Source: Poseidonocella sedimentorum
GTDB taxonomy: Bacteria; Pseudomonadota; Alphaproteobacteria; Rhodobacterales; Rhodobacteraceae
NCBI RefSeq assembly: GCF_900116005.1
Contig: NZ_FOYI01000001.1
Location: 124,001-188,000, forward strand
Length of the DNA stretch: 64,000 nucleotides
Reading direction: 5' to 3'
In this document: piece by piece, positions 27,154 to 36,366 of the stretch
Layout of the letters: every line of letters starts with the position of its first letter
Numbering within the stretch: position 1 is the stretch's first letter
Translations under genes and position numbers: made by a program
Notes under the pieces: generated by a model
The model's database searches: none
Seen by the model: only the letters and a program-made list of their open reading frames with translations
Told to the model about the DNA's origin: nothing

Positions 27154-28545
27154 ATGAAATATGTATCCACCCGCGGCAGTGCGCCGACCCTCAGTTTCGA
27201 GGACGCGATGCTGAGCGGGCTTGCCCGGGACGGCGGGCTCTATGTGCCCGAGACCGTGCCGCAGTTGAGCGCGGGCGAGATCGCTGCGCTGGCCGGGCTG
27301 CCCTACGAAGAGGTGGCGTTCCGCGTGATGTGGCCCTTCGTCGGCGAAAGCTTCACCGAAGAGGAACTCCGCGGCTGCATCGCGCGCGCCTACGCGGGCT
27401 TCGGCCATGACGCCCGGGCGCCGCTGACCCAGCTTGGCCCCAACCACTTCCTGCTGGAGCTGTTCCATGGGCCGACGCTGGCGTTCAAGGATTTCGCCAT
27501 GCAGCTCATCGGCCAGCTGTTCCAGACGGCGCTGTCGCGCTCTGGTGAGCGGGTGACCATCGTCGGGGCAACCTCGGGCGATACCGGCTCGGCGGCGATC
27601 GAGGCTTTCAAGGGGCTGGGCAACGTGGATGTGTTCATCCTCTTCCCCCATGGCCGCGTCTCCGAAGTCCAGCGCCGCCAGATGACCACCCCGCCCGAAG
27701 CCAATGTCCACGCCCTCGCGCTCGACGGTGATTTCGACGATTGCCAGGCGCGCCTGAAGGACATGTTCAACCACTTCGACTTCCGCGACGGGGTGCGCCT
27801 TGCGGGCGTCAACTCGATCAACTGGGCGCGGGTTCTGGCGCAGGTCGTCTACTACTTCACCGCCGCGGTGAGCCTCGGCGCGCCGCACCGCCCGGTGAGC
27901 TTCACCGTGCCCACCGGCAATTTCGGCGACATTTTCGCAGGCTACATCGCCCGGCAGATGGGCCTGCCGATCGAGCGGCTGGTGGTGGCCACCAACCAGA
28001 ACGACATCCTGCACCGCTGCCTGACCACGGGCGAGTACCGCACCGATGGGGTCACCCCGTCGATCAGCCCGTCGATGGACATTCAGGTGAGCTCGAATTT
28101 CGAGCGCGTGCTCTTTGACGTCTATGGCCGTGATGGCAAGGCCGTGGCCCAGCTCATGGACGAGCTGAAAACCCAAGGCGGTTTTACCGTGAGCCAGGGG
28201 GCGATCGAAGGCCTCCGCGCGCTTTTCGGCTCGGGGCGCGCCTCCGAGGACGAAACCCGCGCCACCATTGCCCGCGCGCAAGAAACCATGGGCGAGCTGC
28301 TCTGCCCGCATTCCGCCGTGGGCGTGAAGGTCGCCGAAGAGCAGGGGATCGGGGCCACCCCGATGATCACGCTTGCCACCGCCCACCCGGCCAAATTCCC
28401 CGATGCGGTCGAGGCCGCCGCCGGGATCCGCCCCGACCTGCCGCCGCGCATGGCGGACCTCTTTACCCGCGACGAGCGCGTGACCCGCGTGGCCAACGAC
28501 CTCGGCGCGCTGGAAAGCCTCATCAAGGAGCGCCTCGCCAAGTGA
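27154..28545 (+). CDS. thrC: Threonine synthase
   Basis: A PLP enzyme that converts O-phosphohomoserine to threonine. The 463-residue length is of the longer E. coli/yeast-like class. It starts MKYVSTRG, has FHGPTLAFKDFAMQ with the PLP lysine at K112, VGATSGDTGSAAIEAF and VPTGNFGDIFAGYIA. It has AAGAGGGGCC just before the ATG and overlaps the following M16 peptidase gene (GTGA). The SURF1-thrC-M16 order is common in Rhodobacteraceae. Confidence 0.97.
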   Translation: MKYVSTRGSAPTLSFEDAMLSGLARDGGLYVPETVPQLSAGEIAALAGLPYEEVAFRVMWPFVGESFTEEELRGCIARAYAGFGHDARAPLTQLGPNHFLLELFHGPTLAFKDFAMQLIGQLFQTALSRSGERVTIVGATSGDTGSAAIEAFKGLGNVDVFILFPHGRVSEVQRRQMTTPPEANVHALALDGDFDDCQARLKDMFNHFDFRDGVRLAGVNSINWARVLAQVVYYFTAAVSLGAPHRPVSFTVPTGNFGDIFAGYIARQMGLPIERLVVATNQNDILHRCLTTGEYRTDGVTPSISPSMDIQVSSNFERVLFDVYGRDGKAVAQLMDELKTQGGFTVSQGAIEGLRALFGSGRASEDETRATIARAQETMGELLCPHSAVGVKVAEEQGIGATPMITLATAHPAKFPDAVEAAAGIRPDLPPRMADLFTRDERVTRVANDLGALESLIKERLAK

Positions 28546-29804
28546 CCGTCCAGATCCACACGCTCGACAACGGGCTCCGTATCGTGACCGAGCACATGCC
28601 CGGCCTGCAATCTGCCGCGCTCGGCGTCTGGGTGACGGCCGGCGGCCGCAACGAGCGGCCCGAGCAAAACGGCATCGCCCATTTCCTCGAACACATGGCC
28701 TTCAAGGGGACCAAGCGGCGCTCGGCGCTCCAGATCGCCGAGGCGATCGAGGATGTGGGCGGCTACATCAACGCCTATACCTCGCGCGAGACGACCGCCT
28801 ATTACGCGCGGGTGCTTGAAAACGACGTGCCGCTGGCGCTCGACGTGATCGCCGACATCCTGCTCAACCCGGTGCTTGAGCCGGGCGAGATCGAGGTGGA
28901 ACGCGGCGTGATCCTGCAGGAGATCGGCCAGGCGCTCGACACGCCCGATGACGTGATCTTTGACTGGCTTCAGGAGGAAGCCTATCCCGGGCAGGCGCTC
29001 GGGCGGACCATCCTCGGCCCCAGCGAACGGGTCAGCGCCTTCACGCGCGACGATCTGCAGGGCTTTCTCGCCGAGCACTACGGGCCCGAGCAGATGATCC
29101 TGTCGGCCGCCGGCGCGGTCGATCACGATGCGATCGTGCGCGCGGCCGAGGCGCTCTTTGGTGGGCTCGCCCGCCGCAGCACCCGCCCGCTGGAGCCGGC
29201 GACGTTTACCGAAGGCGAGCGCCGGGTGGTGAAATCGCTGGAGCAGGCCCATCTGGCGCTCGGCTTCGAGGCGCCCGATTACGGCGATCCGGGCATTTAT
29301 GCCGCGCAGATCTACGCCAACGCGCTCGGCGGCGGCATGTCCTCGCGATTGTTCCAGGAGATCCGCGAGAAGCGGGGCCTGTGCTACACCATCTTCGCCC
29401 AGGCCGGCGCCTATGCCGACAGCGGCATGATGACGATCTACGCCGGCACCTCCGCCGATCAGCTCGGCGCGCTCACCTCGCTGACCGCCGATGAACTGGC
29501 CCGCGCCGCCACCGACATCTCGCCCGAAGAGGTCGCCCGCGCCCGGGCGCAGATGAAGGGCGGGATGCTCATGGGGCTGGAGAGCCCGACCAACCGGGCG
29601 GAACGGCTGGCGCGGGTGATCCAGATCTGGGGCCGCGTGCCGGAGCTGAGCGAGATCGTCGAGCGGATCGATTCGGTCACCACCGGCGACGTGCGCGCCT
29701 ATGCCGAACAGCTCGTGACCGCCTCGCCCGTGGCGATGGCGCTCTACGGGCCGGTCGAGGGCGCGCCGGGGATCGAGGGGCTGCGCCGGAGGCTCGCCGC
29801 CTGA
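28542..29804 (+). CDS. M16 family zinc peptidase (processing-peptidase type)
   Basis: A 420-residue pitrilysin-family protein resembling mitochondrial processing peptidase beta. The inverted zinc motif HFLEH is at 47-51, with the third ligand in the downstream EVERGVILQEIGQALDTPDD segment. The second half carries the non-catalytic repeat with GGGMSSRLFQEIREKRGLCY, the R/Y pair of the family. No signal peptide is seen. The start is GTG, overlapping the thrC stop. Its substrate is unknown. Confidence 0.93.
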   Translation: MTVQIHTLDNGLRIVTEHMPGLQSAALGVWVTAGGRNERPEQNGIAHFLEHMAFKGTKRRSALQIAEAIEDVGGYINAYTSRETTAYYARVLENDVPLALDVIADILLNPVLEPGEIEVERGVILQEIGQALDTPDDVIFDWLQEEAYPGQALGRTILGPSERVSAFTRDDLQGFLAEHYGPEQMILSAAGAVDHDAIVRAAEALFGGLARRSTRPLEPATFTEGERRVVKSLEQAHLALGFEAPDYGDPGIYAAQIYANALGGGMSSRLFQEIREKRGLCYTIFAQAGAYADSGMMTIYAGTSADQLGALTSLTADELARAATDISPEEVARARAQMKGGMLMGLESPTNRAERLARVIQIWGRVPELSEIVERIDSVTTGDVRAYAEQLVTASPVAMALYGPVEGAPGIEGLRRRLAA

Positions 29805-30394
29805 TGCTTCTGGCCCGGCGCAAAACCCGGATCGAGACTGAGCGGCTGACCCTGCGCCCGCCGCAACAGGGGGATTTCCGCGCCTGGACGCGCCTGCGCG
29901 AGGACAGCCGCGAGTTTCTCACGCCGTGGGAGCCCGCCTGGGCGCCGGATCACCTCAGCCGCAAGGCCTTCACCAACCGGGTCTACTGGGCCAACCGCGC
30001 GATCACCCAGGGCACCGCCGTGCCCGTCTTCCTCATCCGGCGGCAGGACGAGACGCTTCTCGGGGCGATCACGCTCGACAACATCCGCCGGGGTCCGGCC
30101 CAGGCCGGGACGATGGGCTACTGGATCGGCGCGCCGCACGCGCGGCAGGGCTACATGCGCGAGGCCATCCTCGCCATGGTCCACCACGCCTTTACCACGC
30201 TCGACCTCAGCCGGATCGAGAGCGCCTGCCTGCCGGAAAACCAGCCCTCGCGCGGGGTGCTGGAGAAATGCGGCTTCAAGTACGAGGGCGTGGCGCAAAG
30301 CTACCTGCAGATCAACGGCCGCTGGCGCAACCATGTGCTCTACGCCAACCTGCGCGGCGACCGGCGCGGCAAGACCGGGACCGGGACGGCCTGA
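29804..30394 (+). CDS. RimJ/RimL-type GNAT N-acetyltransferase
   Basis: A 196-residue GNAT-fold acetyltransferase of the ribosomal-protein alanine acetyltransferase type. ETERLTLRPPQQGDFRAW begins the domain, and the acetyl-CoA site is YWIGAPHARQGYMREAI, then RIESACLPENQPSRGVLEKCGF and the usual Y(x)QING end. The start shares an A with the M16 stop (TGATG). A ribosomal protein target is the family expectation, not shown here. Confidence 0.88.
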   Translation: MLLARRKTRIETERLTLRPPQQGDFRAWTRLREDSREFLTPWEPAWAPDHLSRKAFTNRVYWANRAITQGTAVPVFLIRRQDETLLGAITLDNIRRGPAQAGTMGYWIGAPHARQGYMREAILAMVHHAFTTLDLSRIESACLPENQPSRGVLEKCGFKYEGVAQSYLQINGRWRNHVLYANLRGDRRGKTGTGTA

Positions 30395-30510
30395 TCCGCC
30401 TGCTGTCTGGGCACGGATGGACACCGCGCTGCGCGAACCCCTGCGCTCACGCGATTGCGAGACTGACTTGGCGTCAAGCTGTGCTAGATCTGGCGCAGGA
30501 GGACCCGCCC

Positions 30511-31332
30511 ATGATCCGTATTGTCGCCATCTTGCTCTGCCTCGCTGCGCCGCTCGCCGCCCAGGAGCGCCGCGCGAGCCACTGTATCGCGCTGGCCGAG
30601 GCGACACCGGGGATCACGTATCTGCACCAGGCGAGCTACCGCGATCCGATCCCGGAGTATGCCGCGCGGATCACCTATCTCGACCATTCGATGTTTCTCA
30701 TCCAGTCCGAGGGCGGGGTGAATATCGTGACCGATTACAACGGGTTTATCGGAACGGCGGATTTCCTGCCCGATGTTGTGACGATGAACCACGCCCATTC
30801 CACCCACTGGACGCGCTACCCGGACCCGGCGATTCCGCATGTCCTGCGCGGCTGGGGCGAGCCGCATGGGACCAGGGCGGATCACTACGTCGAGATCGGC
30901 GATGTGCTGGTGCGCAATGTGCCCACCGATATCCGCTCCGGGTTCGGCGACCGGGAGCCCAACGGCAACTCGATTTTCGTCTTCGAGATGGCGGGGCTCT
31001 GCATCGGCCATCTTGGTCATCTGCACCACGAGCCCAACAGCGCGCAATACGCCGCGCTCGGCCGGGTCGATGTGGTCATGGCGGCGGTGGATGGTGGCAC
31101 GACGGTGGATCTGCCGACGATGATCCGCATCCTCAAGCGCCTCAAGAGCTCGGTCGTCATCCCGATGCACTGGTTCGGGCGCGGCACGCTCGATGTCTTC
31201 CTCGCGGGCATGGCCGATGAGTTCGACGTGGCGTTCGAGGAGGGCAACAGCCTCATGGTCTCGCTGCGCGATCTGCCGGACCGGCCGACCGTCCGGGTGC
31301 TGAGCCCGGCCATGTTGCGGGACCCGGAGTGA
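30511..31332 (+). CDS. Exported MBL-fold hydrolase with a variant metal motif
   Basis: A 273-residue protein with a signal peptide (MIRIVAILLCLAAPLAAQ) and an MBL fold of the UlaG-like type. The expected HxHxDH motif reads HAHSTH (H94, H96, T98, H99): Thr replaces the aspartate that binds the second metal. Later candidates are H in CIGHLGHLHH and in IPMHWFG. GGAGGA lies seven bases before the ATG at 30511; the frame is open further upstream but only as a shadow of the previous gene. It may use one metal or be non-catalytic. No substrate is assigned. Confidence 0.75.
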   Translation: MIRIVAILLCLAAPLAAQERRASHCIALAEATPGITYLHQASYRDPIPEYAARITYLDHSMFLIQSEGGVNIVTDYNGFIGTADFLPDVVTMNHAHSTHWTRYPDPAIPHVLRGWGEPHGTRADHYVEIGDVLVRNVPTDIRSGFGDREPNGNSIFVFEMAGLCIGHLGHLHHEPNSAQYAALGRVDVVMAAVDGGTTVDLPTMIRILKRLKSSVVIPMHWFGRGTLDVFLAGMADEFDVAFEEGNSLMVSLRDLPDRPTVRVLSPAMLRDPE

Positions 31333-31409
31333 GCCCGGAGCGCGCCGGGGGTTGATCTCGGGCGCTGCCCTGTGCACCAAGCGGGCAGGGGTTTTCGGGG
31401 AGCGTATTC

Positions 31410-32828
31410 ATGACATTGGCATCTGTGACCGAGGCGCATCGCGAGGCGCTGGCCGCGCGTCTGCCGGAGGCGGTGTTTCGCCCGCTGGCCCCGGCCTATC
31501 TGGAAGAGCCGCGCGGGCGTTATCGGGGCGAGGGCGGGCTGCTGCTCGCGCCCGCCACGGTCGAGGAGGTCTCCACGATCCTGCGCTTTGCCAATGCCGA
31601 GCGCCTCGCCGTGGTCCCCTACGGCGGCGGGACCGGGCTCGTCGGCGGTCAGATCGCGGCGCCGGGCCGGGCGCCGATCATCCTCTCTCTGGAGCGGATG
31701 GATCAGATCCGCGCCGTGTTTGCGGAGGAAAACGTGATCATCGCCGAGGCGGGCGTGATCCTCGAAACGCTCCATTCGGAGGCCGAGGCGGTGGGCCGCC
31801 TCTTCCCGCTCAGCCTCGCGGCCAAGGGATCGGCGCGGATCGGTGGCAATCTCGCGACCAACGCGGGCGGGGTGAACGTCCTGCGCTATGGCAATGCGCG
31901 CGATCTCTGCCTTGGGCTGGAGGCGGTCTTGCCCAGCGGCGAGATCTGGCACGGGCTCACCCGGCTACGCAAGGACAACACCGGCTACGATCTGCGCAAC
32001 CTGCTGATCGGATCGGAGGGCACGCTCGGCGTCATCACCGCCGCGGCGCTCAAGCTCTTCCCCAGACCGGCGGGCGAGGGGACGGCGCTTCTGGTGGTCG
32101 AGAGCCCGGAGGCGGCGCTTGGGCTGCTCTCCATGGCGCGCGCGGCGCTCGGCGAGGGGATCAGCGCCTTCGAGTTGATGAGCGCGCAGGGGCTGGAGTT
32201 TCTGGCCGGGACCATGCCCGAGCTGCGCCAGCCGTTTGGCAGCGTGCCCGGTTGGTCCGTGCTGATCGAGCTCGGGCTCGCGCGCGGGCTCGATCCCGTC
32301 GCCGCGCTCGAAGGGCTCTTCGTGGAGGCCGCCGAGGCGGGGCTGGTGAGCGACGGTGTCATCGCCCAATCGGGGGGCCAGCGGGAGGCCCTCTGGGCGC
32401 TGCGCGAAAACCTGCCGGAGGCCAACCGGCGCATCGGATCAGTCAGCAACCATGACATTTCCGTCCCGCTCGGCGCGCTGCCGGAGATGATAGCGCGGGG
32501 GCGCGAGGAGCTGGGCGCAATCGACGCGTTTCGCGTCAACTGCTTTGGCCATGTGGGCGATGGCAACCTGCACTACAACGTTTTTCCCATGCCCGGCAAA
32601 ACCCGCGCCGACCATGACCACCAACGTGCCGAGATCAAGACCGCGCTGCATGATCTGGTGCACGAGCTCGGCGGATCGGTCAGCGCCGAACATGGGATCG
32701 GGAGGATGAAGGTCGAGGATCTGGAGCGTTACGGCAACCCGGCCAAGCTTGCGGCGATGCGCGCGATCAAGTCGGCGCTGGATCCGAATGGCATCATGAA
32801 TCCCGGCGCGGTGCTGCGCGAGGGCTGA
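31410..32828 (+). CDS. FAD-linked oxidase, GlcD / D-2-hydroxyacid dehydrogenase type
   Basis: A 472-residue cytosolic flavoprotein with an N-terminal FAD_binding_4 domain (PYGGGTGLVGGQI, about 70-82) and a C-terminal FAD-oxidase domain with the metal-site motif GHVGDGNLH (about 380-388) and SAEHGIGRMK. Relatives include glycolate oxidase GlcD, D-lactate dehydrogenase and D-2-hydroxyglutarate dehydrogenase. No glcE or glcF follows, so a stand-alone D-2-hydroxyacid dehydrogenase is more likely than a three-subunit glycolate oxidase. GGGGAGCG precedes the ATG. Confidence 0.88.
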   Translation: MTLASVTEAHREALAARLPEAVFRPLAPAYLEEPRGRYRGEGGLLLAPATVEEVSTILRFANAERLAVVPYGGGTGLVGGQIAAPGRAPIILSLERMDQIRAVFAEENVIIAEAGVILETLHSEAEAVGRLFPLSLAAKGSARIGGNLATNAGGVNVLRYGNARDLCLGLEAVLPSGEIWHGLTRLRKDNTGYDLRNLLIGSEGTLGVITAAALKLFPRPAGEGTALLVVESPEAALGLLSMARAALGEGISAFELMSAQGLEFLAGTMPELRQPFGSVPGWSVLIELGLARGLDPVAALEGLFVEAAEAGLVSDGVIAQSGGQREALWALRENLPEANRRIGSVSNHDISVPLGALPEMIARGREELGAIDAFRVNCFGHVGDGNLHYNVFPMPGKTRADHDHQRAEIKTALHDLVHELGGSVSAEHGIGRMKVEDLERYGNPAKLAAMRAIKSALDPNGIMNPGAVLREG

Positions 32829-32853
32829 GGCAGTGGCGTTTTTGGGGGGAGGG

Positions 32854-32886
32854 TGGCGCCCCGGCCGCGTTCCCGGCGGGGCGCCA
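32854..32886. other. Perfect 10-bp inverted repeat between convergent genes
   Basis: TGGCGCCCCG (32854-32863) and CGGGGCGCCA (32877-32886) form a stem with a 13-base loop. No T-run follows on either strand, so it is a stable 3' hairpin rather than a canonical intrinsic terminator. Confidence 0.45.
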
Positions 32887-32953
32887 AAACCAATCTCGTT
32901 CCTCAGATCGGTGCAAGCGAGCCTAGCTTTGCCCGGTTAAGGTTAAGACGAAG

Positions 32954-33493
32954 TTAATCGCCCTCGAATTCGCACAGCGCGTGCACATCCATGCCAAGCG
33001 CCTCCAGCCGCGCCCGCCCGCCAAGGTCCGGCAGGTCGATGATGAAGGCGCAGCTGAGGATTTTGCCGCCCAGCCGCTCGACGAGCTTGATCCCCGCTTC
33101 CGCGGTGCCGCCTGTGGCCAGAAGGTCATCGACGACAAGCACCGTCTCGCCCGGCGCGATCGCGTCGTCGTGGATCTCGACCACCGCCTCGCCGTATTCC
33201 AGCGTGTAATGCTCGCTGATCGTGGGCCCCGGCAGTTTGCCCTTCTTGCGCACCGGCACGAAGCCGACGGAGAGCTGATGCGCGATCGCGCCGCCAAGGA
33301 TGAAGCCGCGCGCCTCCAGCCCCACGACCTTGTCGATCCGCTCGCCCGCGTAGGGGTGGAGCATCTGGTCGATGGCCATGCGGAACCCGCGCGGATCGGC
33401 AAAGAGGGTGGTCACATCGCGGAACATGATCCCTTCCTTCGGGAAATCGACGATGGTGCGGATGTAATCCTGGACGGATCTGGTCACTGGCAT
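32954..33493 (-). CDS. apt: Adenine phosphoribosyltransferase
   Basis: Salvages adenine to AMP using PRPP. The 179-residue protein has the PRPP-binding signature [10 protein letters not shown] at 120-129, [14 protein letters not shown] at 58-71 and [16 protein letters not shown] at 16-31, all Apt hallmarks. The frame is open further upstream through another gene, but ATG 33493 after CCAGCTCCCC fits family length. It is 32 bases after the lysE gene on the same strand. With mtnP nearby it forms an adenine/methylthioadenosine salvage neighbourhood, since MtnP releases adenine. Confidence 0.97.
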   Translation of the reverse strand: MPVTRSVQDYIRTIVDFPKEGIMFRDVTTLFADPRGFRMAIDQMLHPYAGERIDKVVGLEARGFILGGAIAHQLSVGFVPVRKKGKLPGPTISEHYTLEYGEAVVEIHDDAIAPGETVLVVDDLLATGGTAEAGIKLVERLGGKILSCAFIIDLPDLGGRARLEALGMDVHALCEFEGD

Positions 33494-33525
33494 GGGGAGC
33501 TGGCCTCTTGGCGCAAAGGTGGTGG

Positions 33526-34164
33526 TCAGGCGCGGCGCAGAGCCGCGGTGGCAAATCCGAGCGCGATCAGGGCCGCGCCGCCGGCGCGGGTGAGCCAGGC
33601 GAGCACGGAGGGCCGCGCGATCCGGCGGCGCAAACGATCGGCGAGCAGCGCATAGGCCAGTGCGTTGAGCGCCGCAAGCCCCACGAAACTCGCAATGAGG
33701 ATGGAAAATTGCGGCAGGAGCGGCGCTTCGGGTCGGAGGAACTGCGGCACGAAGGCGATGAAGAAGACGATGGATTTGGGATTGAGCGCCGTGACGGCGG
33801 CCGCGTGCCAGAAGACGGACCCGGCGCCGATCCCCGGCAAGGGCGCAAGCTGCGCCTCCTCGGGGCCGGACCCGGTGCGCGCCGCCGAGCGCAACAGCCG
33901 CCAGCCCATGAAGATCAGGTAGGCCGCCCCGACCCATTTGAGCAGGGTGAACAGCGTGGCCGAGGCCAGCACCAGCGCGCCGAGCCCCGCCAGCGAGGCG
34001 CTCATTGCCACGAAATCCCCAAGCGCCACTCCCGCCGCCGAGGCAAGCGCCACGCTGCGCCCCTTGGAGAGCGCATAAGACAGCACGAGCAGCACCGTCG
34101 GCCCCGGGATCAGGAGCAGTGCGACCGACGCGGCGACAAACCCCGCCCAGAGATCGAATGGCAT
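33526..34164 (-). CDS. LysE/RhtB family amino-acid exporter
   Basis: A 212-residue inner membrane transporter with six hydrophobic segments and the LysE-type start [31 protein letters not shown], including the conserved PGPT motif; GASYL-like [15 protein letters not shown] follows near 65-80. Substrate is unknown (amino acids, homoserine lactone or similar are typical). It precedes apt and diverges from the cysteine-rich peptide gene. Confidence 0.9.
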   Translation of the reverse strand: MPFDLWAGFVAASVALLLIPGPTVLLVLSYALSKGRSVALASAAGVALGDFVAMSASLAGLGALVLASATLFTLLKWVGAAYLIFMGWRLLRSAARTGSGPEEAQLAPLPGIGAGSVFWHAAAVTALNPKSIVFFIAFVPQFLRPEAPLLPQFSILIASFVGLAALNALAYALLADRLRRRIARPSVLAWLTRAGGAALIALGFATAALRRA

Positions 34165-34337
34165 CGCGCACTCCCGTCAGTCGGCCTTGGCAATCGGATC
34201 TGAGTATTCCGCCAAAGCGCGCGGAAAGGCAAGCAAACACCCCCGGATGCGGCAGGGTTACGTAAACGTTAACCAAGATATGGCCGCGCTGTGGTATGCT
34301 GATCCCCATTATTTCACAAAGATGATTCGAGGTTGCC

Positions 34338-34448
34338 ATGAAATACTTTGCGCTCGTTTTCCTTGTTGCGATTGCCAGCAGCGCCAGCGCCCAATGCCCT
34401 GAGACGCACTATCCGTGCAGCGGAAATCTCTGCTGTCCGCGAAGCTAG
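34338..34448 (+). CDS. Secreted cysteine-rich micropeptide (36 residues)
   Basis: A 37-codon frame starting ATG 34338, five bases after GAGG. Residues 1-18 ([18 protein letters not shown]) are a textbook signal peptide with an ASA cleavage site. The mature part would be [18 protein letters not shown]: 18 residues with four cysteines in the pattern C-x6-C-x4-CC, enough for two disulfides. The surrounding DNA is much AT-richer than the window (about 47% GC over 34321-34380 by hand count). I do not recognise the family; the CC-P end recalls small disulfide-knotted peptides. The next gene starts eight bases after the stop, so the two are very likely one operon. Confidence 0.7.
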   Translation: MKYFALVFLVAIASSASAQCPETHYPCSGNLCCPRS

Positions 34449-34456
34449 GGGGCATC

Positions 34457-35212
34457 ATGTTGAAAAAAGCTCTGATCCTCGCCGCGGTCTTCGCGGTGAG
34501 CGGTCTCTGCGCGTTCCTGTTCTTCGGATTGACGGAGAAGGATATCGTCGCTGTCAACAAATTCTCCTATCCCACCGGGGCGGAGCCGCTCACGGCGGGA
34601 GATATCGTCGTGATTTCCAACAGCGGACCGCCGTCGAAACTCTGCGATACCTTCATCGATGCCGGCGGATTCGACGATGTGGAGGCGCAGGACGTCTACG
34701 TCAATCGCGCCAAGCTCTTCATGGGCTGGTTCACGCAAGTGGGCTCGAAGGTCGGGATCATCCCCGACGATCTCACCAAGCTTTCCGCCGATGTGGGCGG
34801 GCTCGCCTTCTTCGGGAGCCGCTCGGCGCTGTCGTTGGAAAAGGCCGGGCTTGAGGTGTCGCAGCGTTGCAAATGCGACATGGCGCGTTCGTTCTCCAAG
34901 GGCGAGCTGGTCTGCACGGTCAATGCCTCGCTCATCGAGACCGGCGAGGTCATGACCTATAGCGACGGGACAGCGACTCTGCGCCCGGTGCAGCGGAACC
35001 TCGGGGTGAGCCTGCGCCGCCATCCGATCTTCCTGCCGGAGGCGGTGTTCGAGAGCTGCGGCATTCCCTACAGCAGCGAGGCCAAGATCGCGCAGCAGCG
35101 GCTTTGCAATGAAAACGGCCTGCCCACGGATGTGCGTGTGCGGGACTATTTCAACCTGATCGACCGCCGGCCCTTCACCGAAAAGATCGAGCTGGTCTGG
35201 GAAGACGGCTGA
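34457..35212 (+). CDS. Membrane-anchored protein with outward cysteines, unknown family
   Basis: A 251-residue protein. MLKKALILAAVFAVSGLCAFLFFG is a signal anchor or signal peptide, after which about 225 residues would face the periplasm. That part contains six cysteines (SKLCDT, RCKCDM, LVCTV, ESCGI, RLCNE), suited to three disulfides. GDIVVISNSGPPSKLCDTF and VYVNRAKLFMGWF are the most distinctive segments; I see no known catalytic motif. ATG 34457 after AGGGGG is preferred over an upstream in-frame ATG at 34415, which lies inside the micropeptide gene. It appears cotranscribed with that peptide, and a joint role is inferred from this alone. Confidence 0.75.
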   Translation: MLKKALILAAVFAVSGLCAFLFFGLTEKDIVAVNKFSYPTGAEPLTAGDIVVISNSGPPSKLCDTFIDAGGFDDVEAQDVYVNRAKLFMGWFTQVGSKVGIIPDDLTKLSADVGGLAFFGSRSALSLEKAGLEVSQRCKCDMARSFSKGELVCTVNASLIETGEVMTYSDGTATLRPVQRNLGVSLRRHPIFLPEAVFESCGIPYSSEAKIAQQRLCNENGLPTDVRVRDYFNLIDRRPFTEKIELVWEDG

Positions 35213-35234
35213 CCGGCGCGCCCCGTGGCGGGGC

Positions 35235-36113
35235 TCAGCCGCCGAGGACGCGGCCCGCCACGGCGTCGAGCTTCGCCACCAGCGCGGGGTCGCGCTTCTC
35301 GGGGGCGGTCATCACGGCGAATTCCAGCGCGCGGTCGCAGCCGTGGGGGCAGGGCGCGCGGTCCGCCCCGAGCAGGGCGGGCAGGTTCGCCACAAGGCCG
35401 CGCGCCTTTTCGGCGTTGCCGGTCAGGGTGCGGATGATGTCGTTGATGTCGACCTCGCCGTGGTCCGGGTGCCAGCTGTCGTAATCGGTGATCATGGCGA
35501 CGGAGGCGTAGCAGAGCTCGGCCTCGCGGGCGAGCTTGGCTTCGGGCATGTTGGTCATCCCGATCACGTCGCAGCCCCAGACCTCGCGGTAGAGCCGCGA
35601 TTCGGCGAGGGAGGAGAATTGCGGCCCCTCCATCGCGAGATAGGTCCCGCCTCGGTGCACGGTGATGCCGGTGGCGCGCGCGGCGGTCTCGCAGGCGTCC
35701 GTCAGGCGCGGGCAGGTGGGGTGCGCGAGCGGCACATGGGCGACGCATCCGGTCCCGAAGAAGCTCTTCTCGCGCGCGATGGTCCGGTCGATGAACTGAT
35801 CGACAAGGACGAAATCGCCCGGCGCCATGTGCTCCTGAAAACTGCCGCAGGCGGAGACGGAGATAACGTCGGTCACGCCGAGACGTTTGAGCGCATCGAT
35901 GTTGGCGCGGTAGGGGACGGTGGTCGGGCTGTGGACGTGGCCGCGCCCGTGGCGGGGCAGGAAGGCCATCTCGACGCCGCCGAGGCGGCCGGTGAGGATC
36001 GCATCCGATGGCGCCCCCCAGGGGCTCTCGACCTCCTGCCAGCGCGCCCCTTCCAGCCCGTCGATCTCGTAGAGCCCCGAGCCGCCGATCACCCCGATCA
36101 TGGTCTTTGTCAT
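35235..36113 (-). CDS. mtnP: S-methyl-5'-thioadenosine phosphorylase
   Basis: Cleaves methylthioadenosine with phosphate to adenine and methylthioribose-1-phosphate in the methionine salvage pathway; the adenine can go to Apt, encoded 1.7 kb away. The 292-residue protein has IGVIGGSGLYEIDG at the N-terminus, LPRHGRGH near residue 55, SVSACGSFQEHMAPGDFV and the family's VIGMTNMPEAKLAREAELCYA. It is divergent from the SulP transporter. It ends 22 bases from the membrane-anchored protein, in convergent orientation. Confidence 0.96.
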   Translation of the reverse strand: MTKTMIGVIGGSGLYEIDGLEGARWQEVESPWGAPSDAILTGRLGGVEMAFLPRHGRGHVHSPTTVPYRANIDALKRLGVTDVISVSACGSFQEHMAPGDFVLVDQFIDRTIAREKSFFGTGCVAHVPLAHPTCPRLTDACETAARATGITVHRGGTYLAMEGPQFSSLAESRLYREVWGCDVIGMTNMPEAKLAREAELCYASVAMITDYDSWHPDHGEVDINDIIRTLTGNAEKARGLVANLPALLGADRAPCPHGCDRALEFAVMTAPEKRDPALVAKLDAVAGRVLGG

Positions 36114-36366
36114 CCGTCGTCTCCGCTTGGGTTGTCGCTATGACTGTCGCCCGCACGGCCGGCTCTTTCAACCACTCTCTCCGCGCCACGCGGCGCCGGA
36201 AACGCAGGCATCGCCCCGGGGCCGGGCCCGAAACCTGTTGACCCGCGCCCCCGCCGTGCGGCTCAGAGGTGGCGCTTTGCGCCGCGGTGCGCTATGAGCC
36301 GGACAAACCGGGGCGCCCGCGCGCGCGGCCGATCCCCGGACATATCCGCAAGAGAGACATATTACC

